The notes under the pieces: model-generated
The model's database searches: none
What the model was told of the DNA's origin: nothing
Seen by the model: only the letters and a program-made list of their open reading frames with translations
Translations under genes and position numbers: made by a program
Assembly: GCA_032718475.1 (NCBI GenBank)
Contig: JAUCBJ010001864.1
Coordinates: forward strand, 1-64,000
Length of the DNA stretch: 64,000 bases
From: Nemertoderma westbladi
Lineage: Eukaryota > Xenacoelomorpha > Nemertodermatida > Nemertodermatidae
Reading direction: 5' to 3'
Shown: positions 43,831 to 53,312 of the stretch, in pieces
Numbering within the stretch: position 1 is the stretch's first letter
How the letters are laid out: every line of letters starts with the position of its first letter

Positions 43831-44366
43831 ACCACATATTGACAGACGACCAACTGACAACACTGTTTGTTGAAATCGAGGCAATACTAAATACTAGACC
43901 AATAGTATTAGTACCCGATGACAAACAATCTCAGTTCGCTTTGACACCGGCACACCTGCTTATGCAGGCACCGACCACATTGACGCCTATTTCTATTCCA
44001 ATAGAAGGCGATAGCTACGGTAGAAAAGCGTGGAAAATCACGCAACTACTAGCTAACAAATTCTGGGAAATATGGCAAAACCATTATTTGCCCTCTATTT
44101 CTGCCAGAACAACATGGTACAATAACACCCGCGCATTAAAGCCGGGAGATCATGTGCTGTTAGCAGAAGTGAATCTAAAAAGACGCTTCTGGATAACAGG
44201 TGTAATTTTAGCCACACATCCATCTATGGATGGAGTGACAAGAACTGTGACGGTACGGACAATTGACGGTCGTACAGTAGACAGACCGACTCAACGTCTC
44301 GTACTTCTTGAAGAGACTCGTAACGAGTCCGGAGACTACAAATCTCCACCTAATATTAGTAAATAA
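43821..44366 (+). CDS. BEL/Pao integrase C-terminus with DUF5641-like domain
   Basis: In the frame one base off from the pol ORF, sequence continues IPVNHILTDDQLTTLFVEIE, then ILNTRPIVLV and FALTPAHLLM, the conserved end of the integrase core. It then reads ITQLLANKFWEIWQNHYL and LKPGDHVLLAEVNLKRRFW, the DUF5641-like module after BEL/Pao integrases. There is no ATG; the piece must be joined to pol by recoding or has been separated by an indel. It ends at TAA 44364-44366, followed by the intercistronic stem-loop and ORF3. Confidence 0.8.
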   Translation: MPVNHILTDDQLTTLFVEIEAILNTRPIVLVPDDKQSQFALTPAHLLMQAPTTLTPISIPIEGDSYGRKAWKITQLLANKFWEIWQNHYLPSISARTTWYNNTRALKPGDHVLLAEVNLKRRFWITGVILATHPSMDGVTRTVTVRTIDGRTVDRPTQRLVLLEETRNESGDYKSPPNISK

Positions 44367-45025
44367 TTAGGAGTTTACAAATAGATTTCCACGTACCTGT
44401 ACACCGTAGTAAAGACAGCGGTAGAATTCCATTGTCTTTATATGTGAACATTGAGGGTAGTACCCTTATGTGTCACATAGGAGCGGGATTTGTAGGTATA
44501 AGAAATGGAATTCTACTTGGAACTCACAATATTGAGACATTTTCGAAATTTTAGACAATCCATTTGGATTTGAAAAATTTTTAAAAATTTTCTCCAGTGA
44601 ATAGATTTCAGGGTACAGTCGGGTGGAACTTAAAATTAGAGAAACAAGAGAGGAAGACTTGCGAGCCTTTCTTAAAATTTTAATTAAATTTTACACGGTC
44701 TTGTTTCAATAAGTTACGTCAAAATAGACTCCCCTATATTTATTACTAATTCTTGATTGCTTATTTTCTGATAATAGTTTGGGATCAAAAAGTGAGTATT
44801 TTAGACTCACAGCCAGTTTAGCCCAAATTCGTTTTTATTTCGGCAAAAATTTTAGATAAGAAGCAGCGTGTCATTAAAGAAACCCTAGATCTTAGGCTAT
44901 GGGTAGGAGGTTAGAGCGTTGTCGAGCCCAAAGGGCAGACGAAACTCTCACGTCTCCTCACAACTAACTACAAACTCTGTTGTATTCCCTCTAGTAGTAA
45001 TGATTATGTAACTACACCTCTAATT
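44367..45025 (+). other. Intercistronic region between pol and ORF3
   Basis: 660 bp without coding signal. It contains a nested stem-loop (44421-44516), one copy of the 20-nt motif (44652-44671), and a 45-bp segment rich in A/T-tracts (44540-44590). No splice acceptor was convincing. Confidence 0.5.
44421..44516 (+). promoter_or_regulatory. Nested stem-loop downstream of pol
   Basis: GTAGAATTCCATT (44421-44433) pairs with AATGGAATTCTAC (44504-44516), and pairing extends through TCTTTATA/TATAAGA. An inner stem pairs TGTGAACAT with ATGTGTCACA, and the apex pairs GGGTA with TACCC. The 96-nt structure sits 55 nt after pol and 510 nt before ORF3, where an internal ribosome entry or RNA export signal would be useful. 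Function is inference. Confidence 0.5.
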
Positions 45026-48000
45026 ATGGAGAAAGGGATACAAGGAGAGCCGAGATGGGGATATGATATCCAAGAGGAGGCAGCAGCGCCATTCGAAAGA
45101 TTTGGAGCCAAGGACTACACTATATTCGGTATAAAGGAATTATCGGAAAGTACAGCGAAACTCGCGAGAACTAAATATGACTCAAATGTATTAAAGAGAA
45201 GACAAAGTGCATTAAATGAAAGAATCGAAAGTTTGCGCAAAACCTTCAATGAACTTTACCCGTACGACGCTTTGTGTGATACGGGAGACATTAGCGAAGA
45301 CCCCGATACTGAAATTAGTCGTTTGTATCATACCATGCAATACCTAAAGGCGCACGAACCTATGCCCGCGGTACGCGATGAATTCGATGGAATGCATCTT
45401 TACAGACGAACTCGAGGGGACGATAGAGAAACCAAGGAAGCATTTTCAGTTTATAAACTTTATTATCAATGCGGTTCATGTATGCGCGAACAACGAAATG
45501 CGATTCCGATGCGTTTGAATAAGGAAAATCCCGAACCGATATTGGCGAGGTGTTCGAACCATCAACAACTACGCTACCAGGAAGGAGGGTATCCTTTATC
45601 GAATCCATATCATTCATTTGCTATGACCGGACCAAAGGCGGGAGAAACTGTCGTTTACCCACCTAAGGTTGTTGAACCCGATGTATTTGAACTTACGCTG
45701 GACGAGGCAAATCAGTCAACCCGCGAAAAGAAAGAAGCTCTTAGCCTATACAGAGCCTACAAGGCTTTCGAGAAAGGTGAGATGGAAGAATGGGGCGGAA
45801 GACTCGCGAGCCTACCTTACCATTGGACGTCACACGATCAAACTCCAGCTAAGGAGATGACACCGGAAGTTTTCGAGAGCATAAACTTTGCTCAAAACGT
45901 TATTCAGAGACTACAGATTGCATCCCCGGAGAGGACAAGAGAAATGCAACCATATAGTACTTCGACTACGAAACCATTGAGTACGACACTCAATTTTCCT
46001 ATTAGTATACCAGTCCGACAGGATACGACGTACGAAATACCCATCGTGGATCATCCAGAAATCATTTCAAACTTGGAGTTTCTTCCTGCAGTTGTTTTCA
46101 GCGATATGAGTAAGATATATGATTTACGTAGACATATTACTCAAAAGGTCGTGTACAACGTTCCACCTCATATTCAAGACTTTAAGGAACTGGATAGAGC
46201 TGGTGCCGATATAGCTCCGAGTAATTTGAAAGGATATTTAACCAAGACGATTCGTTTATGGATTGGAACCGGAACCTTCGAGTCGGATACAGATATTGCC
46301 GCGGATTGGCGAGGTAAGGTTATTCGTTTCGAAGATGATAAGGACATAGAGAAGATTTGGCAACCTTCGGAAGAATTGTTGGATGAATGGAATAGGACGT
46401 TTAGATCGTTTCAGGAAAATGGTTACATGTTTTACGATAACGAGGGCGGCAGTCATCAACAGAGTTTGACTTCTAAGACTATACAAATTAGAGCGGCGGA
46501 CGGAGTCCTGCACGTTTTCAGTAGACAGAGGAGCGACAAACGAATGCCGATACCTCCAGCGAATACAAAGCGACACCATCTTATCACCGACATAGTAAAG
46601 AAGATGGACCAAGCTTGTAATATCGACGCTAGAATGCTACCGAAGATGGTAAGAAACATGATTTTAGATAAAACTGTTATAAAGATTGGATCAGGAGTAA
46701 GGGAGGACTTAATTAGCGACTTCGCCGGCATGACGGACAGCGATGACCGACTACCGACACCTTACGTCGACACTCGACCTCTTATTTTGTGGTCTATAGA
46801 ACAGGGATATTTTCGTGAGTATAATACTCAGAAGACTGGAACTGGATACATTTCCTACCTGTTATTCAATTGGGATTATAAGGAAAGTAAGAGAACCAAG
46901 TATATTGAGACTTATGGAGAAGGTGATACTCCAGATATGAGTGAGTTTGAATCACAGCTTAAATGGAGAGGATGCGTGTATTGGGCTATTACGTCACCTC
47001 CAAGAGCGGTCTTACAATATTATTTAGCAATAGAGTCGTCAGTGAATGTTTGCCTAATCGCCGACATTGTGTCTCGGACTCTCAAAAGACATCCACTTTG
47101 TCTCGGAGAAGATCATACGTTCTACATGGAAGGGAGAATTCATACCGACGTGTTTAGACGATTCCTTGAACCCTTCTACAACTCCGACGCTCAGTGTAAT
47201 GCCTTTACTCGAGCAGGATTTAGTATATTTCGAGACGTGTATCTTCGCTGTGCGGGATCTCTTATCGAAAGACCATCTATGTTTACATTGTTACCCTATG
47301 AAGGAGAACGTATCGTGGAGATTACGGATGAATCACGGCAGACGCGCGCGCCTATCGGTCACCTTGGTGATGATTTCGAAGTAACTACTACGATCACTGA
47401 CGATCCTTTAGAGGAACTTCTTGAGATAGAAAGGAACCTCCCGAAGAAATCTCAGACGGAGATTCGACAACTTGAAGCAACAGATGCTATAGTTTGTATA
47501 CAACCCTCAGAAACCTACCAACCCATAGATCCAGATGATTACGATTATAGTGTGGGAGGAAGCGCTCGACCGATTGGAGATCTTATATACGAACGAGTGT
47601 GGTACCCTGCCAATACGATGTGTGGTAAATGTGGCGTCGCTGGACATCATATGACAAAGTTCAGTGGAAAGCACATTACTACGACTCAGCTAATCTGTGG
47701 ATGGTGTGGAGATCAAGGGTCTCATACCTTTTATACTTGCTGGAGATTTATGGCTCAATGTACTTATTGCAATATAAAAGGGCATCGAACATCTGAATGC
47801 CAACTAAGAGACATACCTTATGAACACGAATCTGTAAAACTCGTGAGAAAATTATTCGATGAGTGGGAAGATTTAGCCGACGAACATGTATCGGCACAAA
47901 GAAGACGATTTCCGATGAGGGCGCATCTTGGATTTTGGGCGGTAAATCCCCAAACGATGATGTCGGAAGGATACATCTCCGCTATGCCCCAATATGACGA

Positions 48001-48331
48001 ACTTATCGAGGTAGTCGATATTTTGCCCCACGACAGTGGATTCCGAGTAGTGCGCGAGTATCTACTACAGATTCACCCGGATAACAAAAACACGTGGAAT
48101 TTTCAGAAAGTCGTTAATCGCATCACGTATGGTGAATTCGATCGTTTCCGAACTGAAAAGCGGAATAAAGGAGCTTGGTTAACCGTCGCATGGGCGTACC
48201 GAGCCGCGTTTTACCACAAACGTATACGAGCGAGCGTAATTCGAGGAAGAGGAGGTCCTAGAGGCGACAAATATACCAGCCACTCCGGTTGCGCCGTCTG
48301 CACGTCACCCTCAGGAGGACGGACAGGGTAG
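45026..48331 (+). CDS. ORF3: large extra protein with zinc-binding motifs and a DEDD-exonuclease-like pattern
   Basis: 1101 codons from an ATG after pol, where retroviruses carry env, but there is no signal peptide or membrane segment. Features seen: C149-x2-C152 with C176-x2-H179 (zinc-ribbon-like). A block at 465-672 follows the order of DEDDy 3'-5' exonucleases: FYDNEGG (D471, E473), then VIKIGSGVREDLISDF (D561) with YVDTRPLILW after it, then QYYLAIESS (Y666-x3-E670, where YxxxD is usual). Three Cys/His clusters follow at 866-925: CGKCGVAGHH, CGWCGDQGSHTFYTC and a standard CCHC knuckle, CTYCNIKGHRTSEC. The C-terminus is Arg/Gly-rich (RGRGGPRGDK). RNA or DNA binding is likely; exonuclease homology is a hypothesis. 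One 20-nt motif copy encodes GRLASLP. Confidence 0.75.
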   Translation: MEKGIQGEPRWGYDIQEEAAAPFERFGAKDYTIFGIKELSESTAKLARTKYDSNVLKRRQSALNERIESLRKTFNELYPYDALCDTGDISEDPDTEISRLYHTMQYLKAHEPMPAVRDEFDGMHLYRRTRGDDRETKEAFSVYKLYYQCGSCMREQRNAIPMRLNKENPEPILARCSNHQQLRYQEGGYPLSNPYHSFAMTGPKAGETVVYPPKVVEPDVFELTLDEANQSTREKKEALSLYRAYKAFEKGEMEEWGGRLASLPYHWTSHDQTPAKEMTPEVFESINFAQNVIQRLQIASPERTREMQPYSTSTTKPLSTTLNFPISIPVRQDTTYEIPIVDHPEIISNLEFLPAVVFSDMSKIYDLRRHITQKVVYNVPPHIQDFKELDRAGADIAPSNLKGYLTKTIRLWIGTGTFESDTDIAADWRGKVIRFEDDKDIEKIWQPSEELLDEWNRTFRSFQENGYMFYDNEGGSHQQSLTSKTIQIRAADGVLHVFSRQRSDKRMPIPPANTKRHHLITDIVKKMDQACNIDARMLPKMVRNMILDKTVIKIGSGVREDLISDFAGMTDSDDRLPTPYVDTRPLILWSIEQGYFREYNTQKTGTGYISYLLFNWDYKESKRTKYIETYGEGDTPDMSEFESQLKWRGCVYWAITSPPRAVLQYYLAIESSVNVCLIADIVSRTLKRHPLCLGEDHTFYMEGRIHTDVFRRFLEPFYNSDAQCNAFTRAGFSIFRDVYLRCAGSLIERPSMFTLLPYEGERIVEITDESRQTRAPIGHLGDDFEVTTTITDDPLEELLEIERNLPKKSQTEIRQLEATDAIVCIQPSETYQPIDPDDYDYSVGGSARPIGDLIYERVWYPANTMCGKCGVAGHHMTKFSGKHITTTQLICGWCGDQGSHTFYTCWRFMAQCTYCNIKGHRTSECQLRDIPYEHESVKLVRKLFDEWEDLADEHVSAQRRRFPMRAHLGFWAVNPQTMMSEGYISAMPQYDELIEVVDILPHDSGFRVVREYLLQIHPDNKNTWNFQKVVNRITYGEFDRFRTEKRNKGAWLTVAWAYRAAFYHKRIRASVIRGRGGPRGDKYTSHSGCAVCTSPSGGRTG

Positions 48332-48752
48332 GATCATACGGGTCCAGAAAGTGGGCCAACAGTTAAAGAAGTCTATTAATATAGAAGAACGCAAGGGAGC
48401 TGAGCCGACCATTCGAATTACTCGGGATACGGTATCGCTTCCTAGAGAACCAATAGGAGGATCGGGACATACACCAGCTGATCAGAAGGGGGCACAAGCT
48501 ACTCTTGGGTCTGCGTCGTCCGCTTCTCGCGCGTTCCCAGACGTTCTACCAACTGTAGTGACAACTGATCGGTCACGAGGAATCGGTCGAGGTTTTGGGA
48601 TGCCAAATAGACGAATTTGCGAGGAAATGGTCGCACCGTCTCTCAACGTCCAAACGAAACCAGTGACTCGCCCCACGAGTCCCATATCGCGAGCAAAGTC
48701 ACCTGTGCGCAGTTTTCGAGGACGCGGCAGGGCTCGATCAACTAAGCGATAA
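48270..48752 (+). CDS. ORF3 C-terminal continuation in another frame, Arg/Ser/Pro-rich
   Basis: From about 48270 the neighbouring frame is open and continues smoothly from the RG-rich region of ORF3 (PATPVAPSARHPQEDG, then IRVQKVGQQLKKSINIEERK) to a basic tail (RPTSPISRAKSPVRSFRGRG). It has no good ATG before 48351. A one-base indel near 48275 most simply explains the break. The tail resembles disordered RNA-binding ends. It stops at TAA 48750-48752, 20 nt before another copy of the 20-nt motif. Confidence 0.5.
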   Translation, partial: NIPATPVAPSARHPQEDGQGRIIRVQKVGQQLKKSINIEERKGAEPTIRITRDTVSLPREPIGGSGHTPADQKGAQATLGSASSASRAFPDVLPTVVTTDRSRGIGRGFGMPNRRICEEMVAPSLNVQTKPVTRPTSPISRAKSPVRSFRGRGRARSTKR

Positions 48753-49543
48753 AAGGGAGGGCAAGGGTGGACGGAAGACTCGTGAGCCTTTCTTGTGAAT
48801 TTGTGATTTATTTTGAATTATATGTTTTATATTTAATTAGTAAGTTTTGTATTCTGGAAAAACTTATATTTAGTAAGATTTATATTTAGTAAAGATTTAT
48901 ATTTGTAAGAATTTATATTTTATATTTGTAATTATTCCGAACTTATGCAATTTATATTGTTCCGAATACTATGCAATTTATATCTTATAAGCAGTATTTG
49001 TATTTACAGTGAAATAGAAAGTAAGAGTAGATGGAAGACTCGTGGGCCTTTCTTATAGTTTCATTTGTAAAGTGTTATATTTTGTATTTAGAAAGTTTTA
49101 TAGTTAGAAAGTTTTGTGCTTAGAAAGACTCATATTTGTAATTATTCCGAACTTATGCAATCTACATTTAGGCACGAAAGTATTTGTAATTATTTGAATT
49201 TATGCAATATTTGAGATGCAATAGTAGATGGAAGACTCGCGAGCCTTTCTTATGATTTTCATTTATTTGTATTTGTAATTGTTTGAATTTATGCAATATT
49301 GAGATGCAATAGATTATATTGGTGAATTTAATTTAGATTTATATTGTACTTACTTAGTAAAGCCTTAAATACGTAAAGTTTGAATTTGTAATTATTTTGT
49401 ATCGAATCATTATGTAGAAAGGAAGTATTGTTTGAAATTTAATTGTAAATATGTAAGTACGCCCTAAGTATTCTATAGTTTGATTGATTATTGGTGAAAA
49501 CCGTATATTTTATGCACGATAATATCCTGTTTTCATGGAGCGG
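48753..49543 (+). other. 3' untranslated region of the element, with three motif copies
   Basis: AT-rich DNA made of related degenerate units. Each of the copies at 48773, 49033 and 49230 follows a GTRGAYGGAAGACTCG context and is followed by AT-rich sequence with TTTGTAATTATTCCGAACTT or TATGCAAT words, giving a loose 200-260 bp tandem organisation. No polypurine tract is visible at the repeat junction (49543/49544). Confidence 0.55.
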
Positions 49544-51450
49544 TATAGAATTATATTCCCTAAATGCCGTGGATTTTCAAAATTTTATTTTTATTCGAAT
49601 TAACTTTGCTAAAAGATTGCTTTGAGTCCTCATTTGTATTTGTTATATCTATTGTACGATCTTTAGTCAAGTGGTTCAGTAGCTCAGTCGGTAGAGCGTT
49701 GGAAATTATATGTGTAGTAGGTATTGAGTTCGAATCCTAGTAAGTGCGAATTATTTTTTGTACAGAATTTCAACTCATTTAAATTGACCGCTACAAATTA
49801 AATTGCATTTGTCTGTGCCTGGATTAACCAATGAGACTGCAGTTATTAGATTGTAACCAATGTCGTGCAAGTTATATATTAGCTGGACCAATAGCTATCT
49901 TTAAAAACCTGTTAGAACCTATAGAACAATCGAGAATTTTCTCCATTGATTGCGGCACAAATTTGGTATATAAAGGTGCGATTTGTTCATTCAAGTTACC
50001 TCTCATTCAATTCTAATTCTATTTCAGATTAATTATTCTGAGTTATCTGATATTTGTTTATTCTGTCATTAGTTTTCAGATTACATTTTGTATTATTATC
50101 TGCAATAAATTCAGAAATACCGCTACCTGCTTTTCTTTTCACCATGATTCACTACGGTGAACACACTTAGGAACAGGATGGCCGGCTAGAGATCGGGCCG
50201 CAGCAATGAACGGGAACATCAAGGGAATGTAGACAGGAGACAACCCGCAATATCATCTCAGTTATTCGCCCATCGCCTGAAAGGTTAGACAGCGTTCGAC
50301 GCCTTGCTACCTAAGCGTAAGACCAAAGATCAAAGGTAGAAGTAGTGACACGCTGTACGCCTAAAATTACATCTTAGGGACTGTACTGTCTTGATTCAGG
50401 AAAAAACCGCAGTAGACCTTCATATTCCTACGGGGGGGAGAGCAGGCAGAGATACTAGTACGCAGATAGGACGTAGGCACACCGGTACGAAGCATACACA
50501 TTGGTAGGGTGCAGCAAACTGTACGCCTAACTCTTGCTAAGTACAGGTGCGTTTGCGACTATTTGCAGTACAACGGTGTCCATTGCATTAGAACTTGTAG
50601 GCTAGGAGGGTTGCTGTGTTTCACCTGAATTGGGATTGTACCGTTCAGGCGGTAGGGCAGTTTACAACTAGGCGCAAATAAATTGAGGCTATTAGGGATA
50701 TACTAACATCTACCGTGTCCCCGCCAACGTCCTGATAAGAAGTTACCCAGCCTACCTAGGTGACTAAAATTCTAGATAAGAGCCAGGATAGCTATTTGTA
50801 ACCGTACGCCTACTGTAGTAAACTAACACATTTCTTCTTAGTATTAGGGACCTGGTAAATTAAAATTGCCGAATTCTGGGCGTAGCATTAACCTTATGCC
50901 TGAATTTGAGTCCTGGAAATACGCAAGAGGGGAAGGAACCTTATTATTCGTGAGTATTGGACCTACAAGTTACAAAATTAGAATATTCGAAAATGCACAC
51001 CGTACCCAGTAATTATATATATGAAGGAGCAAAACTGCTTTGACTGTTCAGAATTAACACACGCGCGTTGGAAATTATTTACACCTCAAAATATATAAAA
51101 TTAACTTTTGTCCGTACTGCGCTTTGCCCGCTAGTTAGACATCTCCAAATCTCTGCCTCTGTACCTAGCTAGCGTTTCTTTCGCCCAACCATATAAATCA
51201 CACCGCGGCAAAGTATACGAGCCCCTTAGTCCGTCAGTGAGTCAGCCTGATTTTAGGATTCGCTGCGCGGGATTTTGTTTTATCGAAGTTTGTCTGCTCG
51301 TAGACTGTTTTCTGCCTCACCGGTTATAAGAGATCGATACTGCAATATATTCGCTTACTTGGAGTTTACTGTTTTGGTGAGAAGGTCGGATTTATGATTT
51401 GATTCACAAACTTTACAGTAGGATATTGCAGGTATTGTTACTGTCTCTTC
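49544..51450 (+). repeat. 3' terminal direct repeat (LTR)
   Basis: Counterpart of 32869-34791. Differences include scattered substitutions and a replaced block: 39 bp at 49992-50030 against 54 bp at 33317-33370, with no alignment between them. The tRNA-like segment is at 49673-49745 (A box 49680, B box 49726) and the TATA box at 51192-51198. Confidence 0.85.
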
Positions 51451-51886
51451 TAATAAATAGGCCTACATAATACCGGTCCGGTAGGCAGTAGGCCCTACTG
51501 TCTGACTGTACAGCTCTGCAGACTGGTAGCCTTCAGGCTGTAATATGGAATTTTATTATTAATTTTATATTTATTTTAAACATCGAAATCCAATTAAACC
51601 GCCGGTCAGCCGGTCGTCAGGTCCTGCTGTCCTGAGGTCATGCCGTTCAGCCGGTGGAATACAAAATACTGACAGATTTTCATAATACTGTAATAGGCCT
51701 AATAATAATCGGTAGGCCTACCGCTGTACCGGTCAGTGGTCAGCCGGTTGGCAGGTACGGTATAGGGCCTACCGGCAGCGGCAGACCGGTCAACCGACAG
51801 GACAGCCGGTAGGCCTATTTCTGTATTTCATTTATAATACTGTAGGCGTACCGGTAGTCTACATCGGTAGGCCTAAAATTCTGATA
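51451..51886. other. GC/ACCGGT-rich segment upstream of the ENOX exon
   Basis: Repeated ACCGGT, GTAGGCCTAC and CCGGTCAG words dominate. It could contain the 5' UTR or promoter of the gene that follows, but no TATA or initiator is convincing. Confidence 0.35.
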
Positions 51887-52066
51887 ATGGATATGGATTT
51901 GCTTGGCTATTCTGGAAGTAACGGAAGTTATGGGGGAGTATCAGATATGAGTTTCTTATCATCTTCGATCGGCTCTGCGATGAATCAGCCGCTATCTTTT
52001 GGAGGAGGGGGTTCCTCTCAATATCCTAACATGGATTCCGGATCACACAGTGGCGGAAATATGGCT
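51887..52066 (+). CDS. ENOX-family gene, exon 1 (coding start)
   Basis: ATG opens MDMDLLGYSGSNGSYGG and a Ser/Gly-rich 60-codon stretch, ending at a plausible donor (ATGGCT|GTTAGT) in phase 0. Gly/Met-rich low-complexity N-termini fit ENOX1/2, the ecto-NOX disulfide-thiol exchanger family. Identification depends on exon 4. The ORF continues past the donor but loses coding character (TAGGCCTACCGG words). Confidence 0.6.
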
Positions 52067-52452
52067 GTTAGTATCAGTATCATCCGACTGTCCAGTAGTA
52101 CTGTAGTAGCCAGGTTGCAGGTAGCCAACTCAGGTAGGCCTACCGGTAATTTTCCCCGAAAAATGTGCCGTTCGCCGGTTTCCTGGGTACCGGCTGACCG
52201 GTCGGGCGTTACCATCAGTCTGCTATCAGCAGATCAGACTATTGCTCTATTATCTGATTATATTTCTATTCCACTATTCCAGTACAGCAACAGCTGTACC
52301 AGTAGGCTATTCCCTCATAATTCCGGATGTTAACTGGCAGTCTGGTCTGGTTATTGTTTATTGGATGGAAATGACCGGATGCCGGAAGTTGGAAGTCTAC
52401 AGTTTTGTTTATTTTATGACTACCCCTATTTACCGTATTATTTTACTTCTAG

Positions 52453-52528
52453 ACTTCTTCCGGATTTATTATTCCTCCACCGCCTCCGAATAAAGGAAAG
52501 AAGAATAAACTCTTAGAAGGAAATATTG
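52453..52528 (+). CDS. ENOX-family gene, exon 2
   Basis: Between TTTTACTTCTAG and ATTG|GTGAGT, phase 0 reading continues as TSSGFIIPPPPPNKGKKNKL and LEGNI, ending in phase 1. The Pro-rich plus Lys-rich string is plausible for the N-terminal linker. Splice sites and phases agree with both neighbours. Confidence 0.65.
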
Positions 52529-53031
52529 GTGAGTCAATCTGGTGTTTATTTTTCTTCTGCTTCATTCATATGAACACCGGTAGCAGATATATATGGCCTA
52601 CCGGTACTTGTACTTTATTCAATACTCGATACCGTGGCTGCCTGGGGCTGGGTGTAGGGGTAGGCCTACTTCTGTACTGTTTCTGTGTTTTTTCCGCATT
52701 ACAGCAGTCTATAGGTCCACTCTATATTTAAATTATAAAAATTTAGAACAAAATGTACCGGTTAGTTAAATAGCACATCTTTAATATTCCGAAACCCCAC
52801 TAAATATTATGGTATAAATAAGGTATTGTATCTAGAAATATGATGTTTTCTGCTTCGAGCAGCGCATAATCTTATAGCGTTTTCATTTTAATGCCAGTTA
52901 TCGCTGACATCAATTTCAATCTAGGCCTATGCCTCTTAATTAAAAATATCTGCGCTTTAAAATAACCTAGGAGCTTTTCACATAATAATTCCTTAATAGA
53001 CCTACTGTAACTCAATAACTCTATCTTCCAG
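52529..53031 (+). other. ENOX-family intron 2
   Basis: GTGAGT donor to CTATCTTCCAG acceptor. AT-rich with TAGGCCTA/ACCGGTA words, no other feature. Confidence 0.6.
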
Positions 53032-53291
53032 CTTCTGGTATGATGGCTATGGGGGGAATGGGCGGTGGGTTCAACTCTTTTATGGATTCCTACTCGAATA
53101 TGGGCCAATCACGCGATCCCATGATGTCCCAGCAACCAATGAGCGCCCCCACTGACCCCTCCCCATCCTCCTCTACCGCCTTCATGGCTGATCTTACGGA
53201 AGCCGCGTCCGCCGCTGGTATTCCCTCTGGGTTCTTTGACGAAATCGGCCAGTACCCCTTTGGTGTGACCCAGATGGTGGGTGGCAAACAG
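53032..53291 (+). CDS. ENOX-family gene, exon 3
   Basis: Phase 1 entry gives ASGMMAMGGMGGGFNSFMDS, a Met/Gly-rich segment, then ADLTEAASAAGIPSGFFDEI and VTQMVGGKQ before the donor CAG|GTGGGT. Met/Gly-rich regions directly N-terminal to the RRM are typical of ENOX proteins. Length 260 nt, leaving phase 0. Confidence 0.75.
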
Positions 53292-53312
53292 GTGGGTAGA
53301 TTAATTATAAAT

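Larger units (their letters stand above)
32869..51450 (+). mobile_element. 18.6-kb BEL/Pao-type retroelement with terminal direct repeats and an extra ORF
   Basis: Direct repeats of 1.9 kb (32869-34791 and 49544-51450) bracket an internal region encoding, in order, Gag-like proteins, CCHC knuckle, aspartic protease, RT, RNase H, integrase, DUF5641-like domain and a third large ORF. Domain order and RT/integrase motifs are those of the BEL/Pao superfamily, whose members are normally 5-10 kb. The repeat boundaries lack TG...CA, and I see no primer-binding site, polypurine tract or target duplication. The reading frame is broken at about 36270, 37334 (TAG), 40142-40171, 43817 and 48275; these could be decay, recoding sites or assembly errors. 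The repeats differ by a few per cent outside one divergent block. Confidence 0.8.

Noticed and set aside
45026-48331. ORF3 as an envelope glycoprotein
   Set aside because: No signal peptide, fusion peptide, glycosylation-rich ectodomain or C-terminal membrane anchor can be seen; zinc knuckles argue for nucleic-acid binding.
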